This document shows, piece by piece, positions 22,140 through 33,597 of a stretch of 64,000 bases of DNA; positions within the stretch are counted from its first letter, which is position 1, and every line of letters begins with the position of its first letter. The stretch is from Rutidosis leptorrhynchoides (lineage: Eukaryota > Streptophyta > Magnoliopsida > Asterales > Asteraceae): the NCBI RefSeq assembly GCF_046630445.1, contig NC_092340.1, positions 361,564,001 through 361,628,000 of the forward strand, read 5' to 3'. Under the pieces are notes generated by a model. That model was not told the origin of the DNA. It saw only the letters and a program-made list of their open reading frames with translations, and ran no database searches. The position numbers and the translations under genes were made by a program.

Positions 22140-22311
22140 TTAGTAAAAACCTAAAAAAAATAAAAATTCAGAATGGGGGGAGAAGACTAGTTCTTTAGGG
22201 TCTGCTAGGGAAAGACCATTCGGGTTCCATTTTCGAGAACTACACGAAAACAGAAAATCTAACTCTAATAGAAATACATATTATCCTTTAAAGACTTGAT
22301 TCTCCCCGCAC

Positions 22312-25300
22312 TTAGTTAGCTGTGGTATCAAAATTGTGATTAAATTCGTTGTCGACTTCCATCGGACAATCTATGTAGTGTTTAACTCTGTGACCATTAA
22401 CTTTAAATTTAATCCCATTTGAATTTATTAATTCTACTGTTCCGTATGGGAAAACTCTTTTGACTATGAATGGTCCAGACCATCTTGATTTCAATTTTCC
22501 AGGAAATAGCTTGAATCGTGAATTGAAAAGAAGAACTCTGTCTCCTTCTTTAAATTCTTTTGAACTTCTGATTCTTTTATCATGCCATTTCTTCGTTCTT
22601 TCCTTATAGATTAACGAATTTTCGTATGCTTCTTGTCTTAATTCTTCTAATTCGTTTAGTTGACTTAACCGTAGACGTCCATCTTCATGTAAATCAAGAT
22701 TACATGTCTTCAAAGCCCAAAATGCTTTGTGTTCAATTTCTACTGGAAGATGACATGCTTTTCCTTAAATGAGTCTAAAAGGTGTGATTCCAATTGGAGT
22801 TTTGTAAGCTGTTCTAAAAGCCCAGAGTGTATCCTCTAACTTAATGGACCATTCCTTCGGATTTGATCCTACGGTTTTTTCTAGAATACGTTTTAAAGCT
22901 CGGTTGGTATTTTCAACTTGTCCACTTGTTTGTGGATGATATGCGGTGGAGATTTTATGAGTTACTCCTTATCTTTTAAGAACTTTCTCAAGTTGATTAT
23001 TACAAAAATGAGTACCCCGATCACTTATTAAAGCTTTCGGTGTTCCAAACCTTGCAAAAAGACGTTTTAAAAAGTTGACTACAACTCGTGCATCGTTAGT
23101 TGGAAGAGCTTATGCTTCCGCCCATTTAGATACATAATCTATGGCTACGAGAATATAGACATTATTATGAGATTTTGGAAACGGACCCATAAAGTCAATA
23201 CCCCAAATGTCAAATACTTCACATACTTGAATGACATTTTGTGGCATTTCATCACGTTGACTTATTTTTCCGGCCCTTTGACAAGTATCACAGGATTTTC
23301 AAAGAAGGTGTGCGTCTTTGTAAATTGTAGGCCAATAGAATCCAGCATCATAAACTTTTCTTGCTGTGAGTTGAGGCCCATAATGCCCTCCTGTTGGTCC
23401 TGTGTGAAAATGGTTTAAAATTTTACTAGCTTCATCTCCAAATACACATCGGCGTATTATTCCATCGGGACAACTTTTAAACAGATGTGGATCTTCCCAG
23501 AAATAGTGTTTTATATCACTAAAGAATTTCTTTCGTTTTTGGTACGATAATCCTTTTTCAAGGAATCCACATACTAAGTAGTTTGCATAGTCTGCAAACC
23601 ATGGAATTTCATTATAATCTATCTTCAATAGATATTCATCAGGAAAGTTGTCTTGTATGGCCGATTCATTTAGAACTTCTAATTCGGGATTTTCAAGACG
23701 AGAAAGATGATCAGCGGCGAGATTTTCTGCTCCTTTTTTATCTCGGATTTCAATATCAAACTCTTGTAAGAGTAAGATCCAACGGATTAATCTTGGTTTG
23801 GCATCTTGTTTTGAAAATAGGTATCTAAGAGCAGAATGGTCGGTATAGACCACCGTTTTAGCTAGAACGAGATATGATCGAAATTTGTCAAAAGCAAAGA
23901 CAATAGCAAGGAGTTCTTTTTCAGTAGTTGTGTAATTTGTTTGTGCTCCTTGTAACGTCTTACTAGCATAATATATAGGTTGAAATCGTTTTTCAATCCT
24001 TTGTCCTAACACGGCTCCCATTGCAAAATCACTTGCATCGCTCATAAGTTCAAACGGTAGATTCCAATTTGGAGTTATCATGATTGGCGCATTAGTGAGT
24101 TTCTCTTTAAGAATATTAAAAGATTTGATACATTCCTCTGAAAAGATGAATGGAGCATCCTTTTCTAGGAGTTTATTCATAGGAGTGGCAATTTTAGAAA
24201 AATCTTTAATGAAACGTCGGTAAAAACCGACATGCCCTAGAAAACTCCTAACTCCTCTAACATTGGTGGGATGTGAAAGTTTAGCAATTACATCTACTTT
24301 AGCTCTATCCACTTCAATTTCTTCCTTTGAAATTTTATGTCCAAGAACGATGCCTTCTTTAACCATGAAATGGAATTTCTCCCAATTAAGAACTAGATTT
24401 GATTGTTCGCATCTAATCAGCATTCGTTCAAGATTAACTAAACATGATTCAAATGTATCACCGAAGACTGAAAAGTCATCCATGAAAACTTTCATGCATT
24501 CTTCTATCATGTCGTGAAAAATCGCCATCATGCACCTTTGAAAGGTTGCATGGGCGTTGCAAAGTCCAAATGGCATGCGTTTGTAAGCAAAAGTACCATA
24601 AGGGCATGTGAATGTGGTTTTCTCTTGGTCTTCGAGTGCTATTGGAATTTGAAAATATCCGAAAAAACCATCTAGAAAACAATAGTAACTGTTTCCGGCT
24701 AATCTTTCCAACATTTGATCAATAAAAGGTAAGGGAAAGTGATCTTTTCTGGTGGCGTCATTTAATTTTCTATAATCAATACATACACGCCATCCTATTA
24801 CAGTCTTAGTAGGAATAAGCTCATTTTTCTCATTTGTAATGACAGTCATGCCACCCTTCTTAGGCACGCATTGAACTGGGCTTACCCATGGACTATCAGA
24901 GATTGGATAAATTAAACCTGCATCAAGCAGTTTAATAATTTCTTTTTTAACAACATCTTGCATATTAGGATTTAGTCTTCGTTGTCGTTGCACATACGTT
25001 TTATGACCTTCTTCCATAAGGATTTTATGTGTGCAATACGAAGGACTTATTCCTTTAATATCATGAATTTTCCATGCAATAGCTGGTTTATGAGCTTTCA
25101 ACACAGAAATGAGTTGAGATTTTTCATTTTCAGTAAGAGAAGACGATATTATTACAGGTAATTCAGATTCACCATGTAAATAAGCGTATTCTAAATGGTT
25201 TGGAAGTGGCTTTAACTCTAATGTCGGAGGTTCTTCTATCGATGATTTGTATCGATATCTGTCTTCTTCTTTTAGCATTTGAATTTCTTCTGTTGTTGGT

Positions 25301-27906
25301 TCATATCCATTAGCTATTAGTGTAGCTAACATTTCAGTTTCATCAATTGGTTCAGTTCCTTCTCCTAAAGAATATTCTCCTGTTCCTTGTAATTCTGGAA
25401 ATTCTTCTAACAATTCTGCATGTGAATCTATAGTTTGAATATAATAACATGTATCATCTGCAGCTTGCGGTTGTTGCATTACTCTATCAACTGAAAAGGT
25501 AACACTCTCGTCCTCTATACTTAGGGTCAGTTTCTTACCAAACACGTCTATCATTGCTTTAGCCGTGTTTAAGAATGGTCTTCCTAATATGAGAGGAACT
25601 TGTGAATCTTCTTCCATGTCCAGAACAACAAAATCTACTGGAAATACTAAAGTACCAACTTTAACTAGCATGTTCTCCATTATCCCTCAAGGATATTTTA
25701 TTGATCTATCGGCTAGTTGTATGCTTATTCTTGTTGGTTTCAATTCTCCAAGGTCTAGTTTAGCGTATAGTGAATACGGCATTAAATTTATACTAGCACC
25801 TAAGTCTGCCAATGCTTCTATTGAACTAAGACTACCCAGAAAACATGGAATTGTGAAACTTCCTGGATCAGATAATTTTTCTGGTATCTTATTCAACAGC
25901 ACTGCTGAACAATTAGCATTCATAGTAACAGCCGAGAGTTCTTTCATTTTCTTTCTATTCGAGATTAGATCTTTCAGAAATTTAGCATATCTAGGCATTC
26001 CTGAAATCACATCAATGAAAGGAAGATTGGCATTTATTTGTTTAAACATATCCAAGAATTTGGATTGCTCGGCTTCAAGTTTCTCTTTTTTCATTTTACT
26101 CGGGTAAGTAAGTGGTGGTTGGTAACATAAGGTTTAGCCTTAACTGTGTTATCTTCATTAACCTTTTCAACTACCGGTTCTTTTTCCTTATCTTGTTCAG
26201 GTTGTGGTTCTTGTGGAGTAGGAATAGCTTCATCAGAAGTTACAGGTATTTCAGGTGGTTTAAGTGTAATACCACTTCTTGTGGTAATGGCTTTAGCTGT
26301 TTCATTCCGGGGGTTAGCATTTGTATTACTAGGTAGACTTCCCGGTTTTCTTTCACCTATTAACCTTGCTAGGTTACTTACTTCTTGTTCCAGATTTTGA
26401 ATAGAAGCTTGTTGATTTCTAAATGCTTGAGCATTTTGTTCATTGGGTTGTTTCTGAGATGTGAAAAACTGCGTTTGAGTTTCAACTAGCTTCGTCATCA
26501 TATCCTCTAAATTCGGCTTTTTATCATCGGTTTGTGGTGGTTTGTTTTGAAAATTAGGTCTTTGCTGGTTGTAAGTATTGTTGGATACTTGTTGATTACT
26601 AGGACCTTGTTGGTTGTTGTATGGAACATTTTGGTTATAATTCTGGTTTTGATTGTAAATTGGTCTTGGCGGTTGATAATTATTCTGATAATTATTTCCA
26701 GGCCTTTGGTTTATGTATGAAATATTCTCTCTTTGTTCCATTGTTAATTCAATACTAAGACAATCTTTTGTCAAATGTGGTCCTCCACACTGCTCACAAC
26801 TAATTCGTATTGAGTGAATATCTTTAGTCATCTTTTCCATTCGTCTCTCGACAGCATCTATCTTTGCGGAAATGGAATCTAAGTCATGGCTAGAATCGGC
26901 TCTAGCTGCTTTAGATGATCTAACGATATCTTTTTCTTGGTGCCACTCATGTGAGTGGGAAGCAGTGTTATCAATAATTTTGTAAGCATCAGTTTCTGTT
27001 TTCTTCATAATAGAACCACCAGCTGCTATATCGATGTCTTTCCTTGTAGTGATGTCGCATCCTTGGTAGAATATTTGTACTATTTGACAGGTGTCTAAAC
27101 CATATTGCGGACATCCTCTTAATAACTTTCCAAATCTGGTCCATGCCTCATATAGAGTTTCATTCGGTTTCTGTGTGAACGTAACAATTTCTCCTTGAAG
27201 TCTTACGGCTTTAGATGCCGGAAAGAATTGTTTAAGAAAATTTTCAACTAAAACGTCCCATGTATCGATCGCCCCTTCAGGTAACGATTCTAACCAATCT
27301 TTGGCTTCTCCCTTTAAAGTCTAGGGAAATAACATGAGATATATCTGTTCATCTTCAACTTCTCAGATTTTAAATAGTGTGCAGATCCTATTAAAGGTAC
27401 GAAGATGTTCATTTGGATCTTCCTTTGGCGCACCACTAAATTGGCATTGATTAGTCACCATGTGTAGAATTTATCCTTTGATTTCATAATCTGGCGCATT
27501 AATGTCAGGATGAGTAATTGCGTGACCTTGGCCAGTGCGTTTAGCTCTCATTCGGTCTTCCATACTTAGAGGTTCCAGATTCTCCATAATTGAATTTGTT
27601 GAATCTGAATCACTAGAGGATTCTGATTTAATGGTTCGTTCCTCAACAATCACTGTTTGAATGATTGGTGGTTTCGGAGGAAAAATTAATGGTTCAGGAT
27701 CTATGAATCGTCCCTGAATATTCTCCGGATTCTCAATTGTGAGATCGGGTTCAAAAAAATGGATTATCGGAAATTTGAATTGGAGTACTTGGTCGACTGG
27801 ATGACGATTCTAAAGAAAAATCAACGGCGACAATATTAGCTAGATGTCTTGATCGAGTTACAGGTGGTGAACGTACAAAAGGTGGTGAACGTCTTGCTCG
27901 GTGCAT
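22312..27906 (-). pseudogene. gag-pol: gag-pol of Athila E1, heavily interrupted
   Basis: This encodes capsid/nucleocapsid, aspartic protease, reverse transcriptase, RNase H and integrase. By comparison with E2 the breaks are: an extra A in 27753-27759; stops at 27471-27473, 27363-27365, 27321-27323, 25687-25689, 23299-23301, 23110-23112, 22969-22971 and 22765-22767; and a 7-bp loss near 26122. The longest open piece (25680-23299, 793 codons) holds the reverse transcriptase, with FMDD at 24486-24475, and RNase H. The integrase part has four stops. The C-terminal segment (22713-22312) keeps the GPF motif. Start 27906 is the ATG homologous to E2. This copy could not make a full enzyme set. Confidence 0.92.
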
Positions 27907-29243
27907 TCACTAAATATCCTATTAGTTTTTAAAAGGAAAGAAAAATTATATAAGTTATCCAATTAATAGACTTTTCTGATTTTGCTCACGTTTCGAATAG
28001 CCAAAAGATGCAGCAGAGGGGCAGGATTCGTTTGGTCTCAATATAATTGACTACTGTTTGGCTCCAATAACCCGGTCCACGTACAAATCCAACTATTACT
28101 ACGAACCAGAAAATTTTGATGTCTATCAATTTAACCACTTAAAATAAATTTTCATAATTTTAAGAAATTTAGAGAAGAAGTAGAAAAAAATTCTATGTCC
28201 TAAAAACTAGAATGGCGAGAAATAAGAAAGAAAAAGAAAGAGCGCGTCGAAATAGGTCGAAAAAGAAAAGGGTTGAAAAATAAAAGGCGTCGAAAAATAA
28301 GAAAGAAAAAGAGTGACTATAAAACTTTAAAACACTCGACTAACCCAACCTTATTATTATCACTAACTTAAAATTAAAATTGCAAATTGAGATTACTAAT
28401 TGGAGTGATAATTGATACATATGTAAAAGGCGTCGAAAAATAAAAATAAGAAAGTAGCGCGTCGAACGGCGTCGCAAAATTCTAAAGTACCTAAATCTTA
28501 GTCTAAGGAATAAGCACTTAAGGGATTTTACGGCAAAGCCTAAAAATCTAGAAATAATAATAAGCTACGGCAAAAACTAGAACTTAAAATTAGATACGAG
28601 CGAAAAATATAAATATTACGAATAAACGATTAAAAAGTTACAAAAATAAAAATAGGCTTAAAATTGATAAAGAGTACAATTTTTATAAAAATATTATTTT
28701 TATATTATTTATTTTATAAAAGTATTAATTTTTTATATACAAATAAAACTAATTATAATTTAATATTATTAATTAATTTTAAAAAACTTAAACTAAATAA
28801 TAATAATAATTAAACTAATTTAGGGTTTATTAATAATAATAATTAATAATACTCCGTAATTAATGCGATTAGGGTTATGTCAGGCGCGTCAGGTTAAACT
28901 CCGTGAGTGCGGTGCCTAGCTGGCAACAAACTCCGCGAGTCGCGGAGAATGCAAATTCAAATGACGGGCTGGTTTCGTTCGACAGGTTTTTTTTTTATGT
29001 TTTAAATAAATACGAAATATTTAAATAAAACTTATATTTTTTTTAACACTAAAATAAAAATAAAGAAACTTTATAAAACTTTTAACAAACTCTTAAAAAT
29101 ATATAAATTTTTGTTTTTCTTTTTATATTTTTAAATTTTTAAAACGTATTTTTACAAAAGCGTATTTTTTTTATAAAAGTAAACTAAAAATAAAAATCTT
29201 TTTTTTATATAGCGTTGCGCTTCTGGCTTTTAAACTAGATTGG
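27907..29243 (-). other. Leader of Athila E1
   Basis: This is an untranslated region between primer site and gag. It contains repeated GGCGTCGAAAAAT/GCGCGTCGAA words at about 28233-28480 and a palindrome pair at 28896-28947, the second being CTCCGCGAGTCGCGGAG (28931-28947), perfect around one base. There is no ORF. Confidence 0.65.
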
Positions 29244-29261
29244 TCCCCGGCAGCGGCGCCA
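29244..29261 (-). promoter_or_regulatory. Primer-binding site of E1 (tRNA-Asp type)
   Basis: The minus strand reads TGGCGCCGCTGCCGGGGA, which fits the Asp-tRNA primer used by Athila/Tat elements. It starts 9 bases inside the 5' LTR border. Confidence 0.85.
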
Positions 29262-30643
29262 AAAATTACTTGATGCTATGCGAGGTGTATATGAAATAGC
29301 TTATATTTTACAACGAAATACTATTAAATATGATACAATTTTACACAAGATATTTATTTATTTATAGAATGGATATACCCAAACCTTGCTACAACACTTA
29401 TAGGCAGTGTACCTAATCGTACAGTAGTGTAGTTTTTAGTAAGTCCGGTTCGTTCCACAGGGAAAATCTTTTAAACAAAGCTTAACGCTATATTAGTTTT
29501 AATTTATAAAAATACAAATATATATAAGTAATATTATTATTATAAAGGGGGGTTTTTACCGTTTAATGACCGGTTTGTCGATTTTAAAAACTTTAGTCGC
29601 AGTTAAAACCTAATGTAAAATATTAAATAAATAAAAGACTTAATTTAAAGCGTAAAGTAAATAACGATAATGAAATTGCGATAAATAAAATTGCGATAAA
29701 ATAAACTTGCGATAATTAAAAAGTACGATAAATAAAAGTGTAATTAAATACAATAACAATAAATAAAAGTGCGATAATTAAAAGTGCAATTAAATATAAA
29801 ATAAAGGAAATTAAATATGAAATAAAAGAATTATGCTTATTTAAACTTGCGTAATCATGATGTTTGACGTGTTGATTTTAGTTTTATACCCATGGGTTAA
29901 TTGTCCTTTGTCCTAGATTATTCAATATGTCCGTCTGGTTTTTGTCCATAACAGTCCATCAGTCATAAATATAAAGTGCGAGTGTCCTCGTCAAATTATC
30001 CTTATACCCGAAGTCAAATATTCCAACTAATTGGGGACTTAAACTGTAACAAGGTTTTAATACTTCGTTTAATAATTACACCAGGTTATCGACTGCGTGT
30101 AACCCAAGGTTTTAATACTTTGTTATCAATTATGCCAAGTGTCCTTGTACATAATTTCACTCCTGTTTTAATAATTCCATAGACTATTAATCCATTCCCA
30201 TGTCCGGTTAAATGAAGGATTATTCGCACATATAAATACCCCGCCCATCGTGTCCGATCGAGTGTATATGGTTATTTATAGGTACATCCAATTGTAAATC
30301 TTTATATTAAAATTAACAAACTATCATTTAGTTAAACAAATATAAAGCCCATTAATAGCCCATAGTCTAATTTTCACAAGTGTCGTTCTTTTGTCCAAAC
30401 CCCAATTATGGTACAAAGCACAATTACCCAATTTTAGTATTTTTAGCCTAACATCATGATTACTTCGTCTTAAATAAGCATAATAATAATTTAGCTACGA
30501 GACATTAATGTAAAAAGGTTGAACATAACTTAAAATGATTAAAAATAGCGTAGCGTTACACGGACAAAATTTCGACTTACACCCTTACAACATTCGCTAA
30601 CATACCCTTATTATTGGGATTTAAAATTAAAATTAAAATTAAA

Positions 30644-30757
<114 letters not shown>

Positions 30758-30816
30758 GTTTACATATAGATAGAGAGATTGATATATGATATTTAAAACG
30801 ATCAAAATGCGTTTCC

Positions 30817-30893
30817 TTTTATAGGCAGATTTGGTTTTGAGTGCTCCGCGAGTAGCGGTGAATTTACCCTTCAAACTCCGCTAGTCGCGGAGT
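30817..30893 (-). promoter_or_regulatory. Palindrome pair and TATA box in E1 5' LTR
   Basis: The CTCCGCTAGTCGCGGAG-type palindrome (30876-30892) and its degraded partner (30844-30858) lie upstream of TATAAAAGG on the minus strand. This is the presumed E1 promoter. Confidence 0.55.
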
Positions 30894-31361
30894 TTAAATT
30901 TCCAGCTCACTCCAATTTGGATCTTAGCTTTGCCGACGGATTTTAATAATATAAATATAATATAAATATATAATTTATATAATTAATTATATATTATATT
31001 TATATACATAATTAATTTGTAACTTTCGGTCCGTTGCGTTGAGCGTTGAGAGTTGACTCATGTCCCGGTTCCGGATTTTCGAACGTCCATGCGTACAATT
31101 TAATATCTTGTACTTTGCATTTTGAATCTTGTACTCTTGTAATTTCGAGACGTCTCTTATCAATAATTGGAACCACTTTGATTGTATTTTGTACTTTTGA
31201 GCTTTTTGGTCGTTTGCGTCTTCAATTCGTCGAATCTGTCTTTTGTCTTCACCTTTTATTATTTAAACGAATATCACTTGTAAATAGAACAATTGCAACT
31301 AAAAGCTTGTCTTTCTTAAGGAATAATGCTATGAAATATATGTTCGTTTTTAGCATTATCA

Positions 31362-31366
31362 GCATG
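31362..31366. other. Right target-site duplication of Athila E1 (GCATG)
   Basis: It matches 13158-13162. The element X LTR resumes here. Confidence 0.92.
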
Positions 31367-31723
31367 TTTATTCTCAGGTTTCCTAGAAGTATTCCACTGT
31401 TTACTTATATGTTAGACAAGCTATGTGCATGGAGTCTTACATGGCATATTTTTCAAGGAAACGTTGCATTCACCAAATCATCACCATGTATCTTATTTTG
31501 ACTGCATTGTCAACGGAAGTACTGTTGTAAACTATTATTTACGATGATTGTCTATATGTAAATATCATCAGATGTCGAAAACCTTTGATTTAAATATTCA
31601 TTTATGATGTGCCTTTTCAAAAGAATGCAATGTTTACAAAACGTATCATATAGAGGTCAAATACCTCGCAATAAAATCGATGAATGACGTGTTCGTCCAT
31701 GTGGATTTGGACCAATCGTCACA
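31367..31723 (+). repeat. LTR 2 of element X, second part
   Basis: This continues the LTR broken at 13162 and aligns with the last 357 bp of LTR 1. It ends CGTCACA directly before another primer site. Confidence 0.92.
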
Positions 31724-31725
31724 GT

Positions 31726-31737
31726 TGGTATCAGAGC
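31726..31737 (+). promoter_or_regulatory. Primer-binding site of element X (second)
   Basis: TGGTATCAGAGC lies two bases after the end of LTR 2, the same as at 6999. Confidence 0.9.
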
Positions 31738-32106
31738 GTTGGTCCTAGCGAACCAGGTCTTGCATGAGTGTGTCTAACTGATAGTTGTTAGGATGCATAA
31801 GTAAGTCTGGACTTCGACCGTGTCTGCATGTCAAAAGTTTTGCTTATCATTTCTTGTCGGAAATTACATGCTTATCATTCCTAGTCTAGACACGTTTTAC
31901 TGCATTGATTGCATGAATATTGTATAGACAAAATTCATATCTTAGCGTATCTGTTACTGTAAACTTTTCCTGACATCTTCCGAAAATTTATCCATGATTT
32001 ATGGAATTTGGTATTGTATATACATATGAAAATTATGTATTGAAGAATACCAAACTAAATTCTATAATCTAATTCATATCAAAGATCATCTCCCTAATTA
32101 TACAAG

Positions 32107-32664
32107 ATGGATCCCGTATCTAGTTCAAATTCCTTAAACTCTGACAGCTATTCCGATATGGATATTCACCTGAATTCCGAAGACAGTGTAACCGGAATGG
32201 ATCAACCAATTAGCCATCATCTATTCTGGATGAATTGGGGATGGGTTCGTAGTCTACTTAATCATTGGAGACAAAAAGAAGGTGATCCCTTCCATCCACC
32301 ACATTGCCCTCTTGGCGAAGAACCTGAAGCACTTACCGGCGAACCTGTTCGAGACACCATTTTCTTTCTCATTTCCAGAGTATCTCGTCACGATAATATA
32401 CTATCTCAAATTCTGGATCTTATTCAACCATTTATCCGAACCGCCAATCATCCCGGTGTAGTAGAAGAAGTCAACGAGCTTCGCGCTTGGGTAGTGGCTT
32501 TGGAGAATACGGTGCAAAGGTTACAAGCACCAGCAGCATCACCGGCATCAACAGTACCACCGACAACACCACCAACAGTACCATTACCACCACCAACAAC
32601 ATCCGTATCGCAAACCTCAACTTCACAATCTGTTCCACGAGCATCAACGTCATACGCACCGTAG
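32107..32664 (+). CDS. Gag-like small coiled-coil protein of X, full-length copy (185 codons)
   Basis: This is the intact version of 7380-7901, ending ASTSYAP. The order of parts is the same: Ser/Asp-rich start, Trp-rich block WMNWGWVRSLLNHW, a helical stretch EVNELRAWVVALENTVQRLQ with heptad spacing of Val/Leu, and a Pro/Thr/Ser tail. It is the only ORF of this internal region. It probably supplies a structural, gag-like function or helps a partner element package the RNA, which is inferred from position. No zinc knuckle or protease site is present. I do not recognise a defined domain family. Confidence 0.6.
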   Translation: MDPVSSSNSLNSDSYSDMDIHLNSEDSVTGMDQPISHHLFWMNWGWVRSLLNHWRQKEGDPFHPPHCPLGEEPEALTGEPVRDTIFFLISRVSRHDNILSQILDLIQPFIRTANHPGVVEEVNELRAWVVALENTVQRLQAPAASPASTVPPTTPPTVPLPPPTTSVSQTSTSQSVPRASTSYAP

Positions 32665-33597
32665 TTACCAAGAAATACCAGCAACAATAACCGATGAAGT
32701 ATTAAATCATTTTCCCTGAAGAAATTTTATGTATATTTATTATATATGAATTTTGAAATCAAAATAAATCTTTTCGTACTAAGCTATTACGTGTGAATCT
32801 TAACTGGTAGGTACTACTCGGTTAGTTCATATTACTAATATGCAATGATGTACATCCTTCCTTAACAACTTAACCATTGTTAACTACAATCTCTGTTTCA
32901 ACCCAATGAATTCCATTTCATAAAAAACCAAGTGTATTAATTAATTACATAATTGATTTTACATTTTCAATTTCGATATACTCGAAACTTTCCAGAAAAC
33001 ATCATCTATGCCTTGTAAGGTTCACAAAAATTCCACGAGCACCAACATCCTTCACCGAGGAATATCAATAAGAATAAATAATGAAGTATTGATTTCATTA
33101 GTGAAAAACTCCGCAAATATTATGTAATCTTTAATGTTTTAGAGATTAATCATTTCTAAGTCAAGACAAAAATCAAATGAGCTTAATATGATATTAACTC
33201 ATTAAATCCGTATTACATCTGAAGAAATATACATACATATATTTTCATAAGGACTGTAATGAAAATTCTTTTGTACAAAATATTACTTGTGAAATCTTTA
33301 ACGGGTAGGTAATTCCCGGGAAATATATAAGTTCACAATTAATATGTTATACTGTACATTCTTCAACTTTGATTCAAAAATTATTAACTATGCTCACAGC
33401 GATATACAATCATTTCCATACAAATTCAATTACATATTCTGATATTGACGGATCAGAATCCAAGTCAAGATTTAACAAGTGTTATCATTCTTAGATCTCT
33501 ACATCTTTCAAAGCTATACTTTGACTTCAAAACTGTGAAAGATCCTTTAGCATTGTTATTACCGAAAATAATCTTGCAATTCATTTTCAAAGTATCC
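32665..33597 (+). other. Non-coding part of the second X internal region
   Basis: This is the same AT-rich sequence as 7961-8870, including the repeated GGTAGGTA blocks. Nothing else is seen. Confidence 0.6.

Larger units (their letters stand above)
31724..33597 (+). mobile_element. Second, truncated internal region of element X
   Basis: It has a primer site (31726-31737), leader, small ORF and non-coding part, and aligns with 6997-8870 at high identity. It stops abruptly at AAAGTATCC (33597), where the first copy continues into the region that later carries the poly(A)-binding-protein fragment. Having LTR 2 followed by a second internal region indicates unequal recombination between LTRs or a tandem insertion. 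Confidence 0.85.

Noticed and set aside
31046..31501. 151-codon plus-strand ORF
   Set aside because: It crosses the E1 LTR end and the X LTR junction, so it is a chance fusion of two LTRs without a family pattern.
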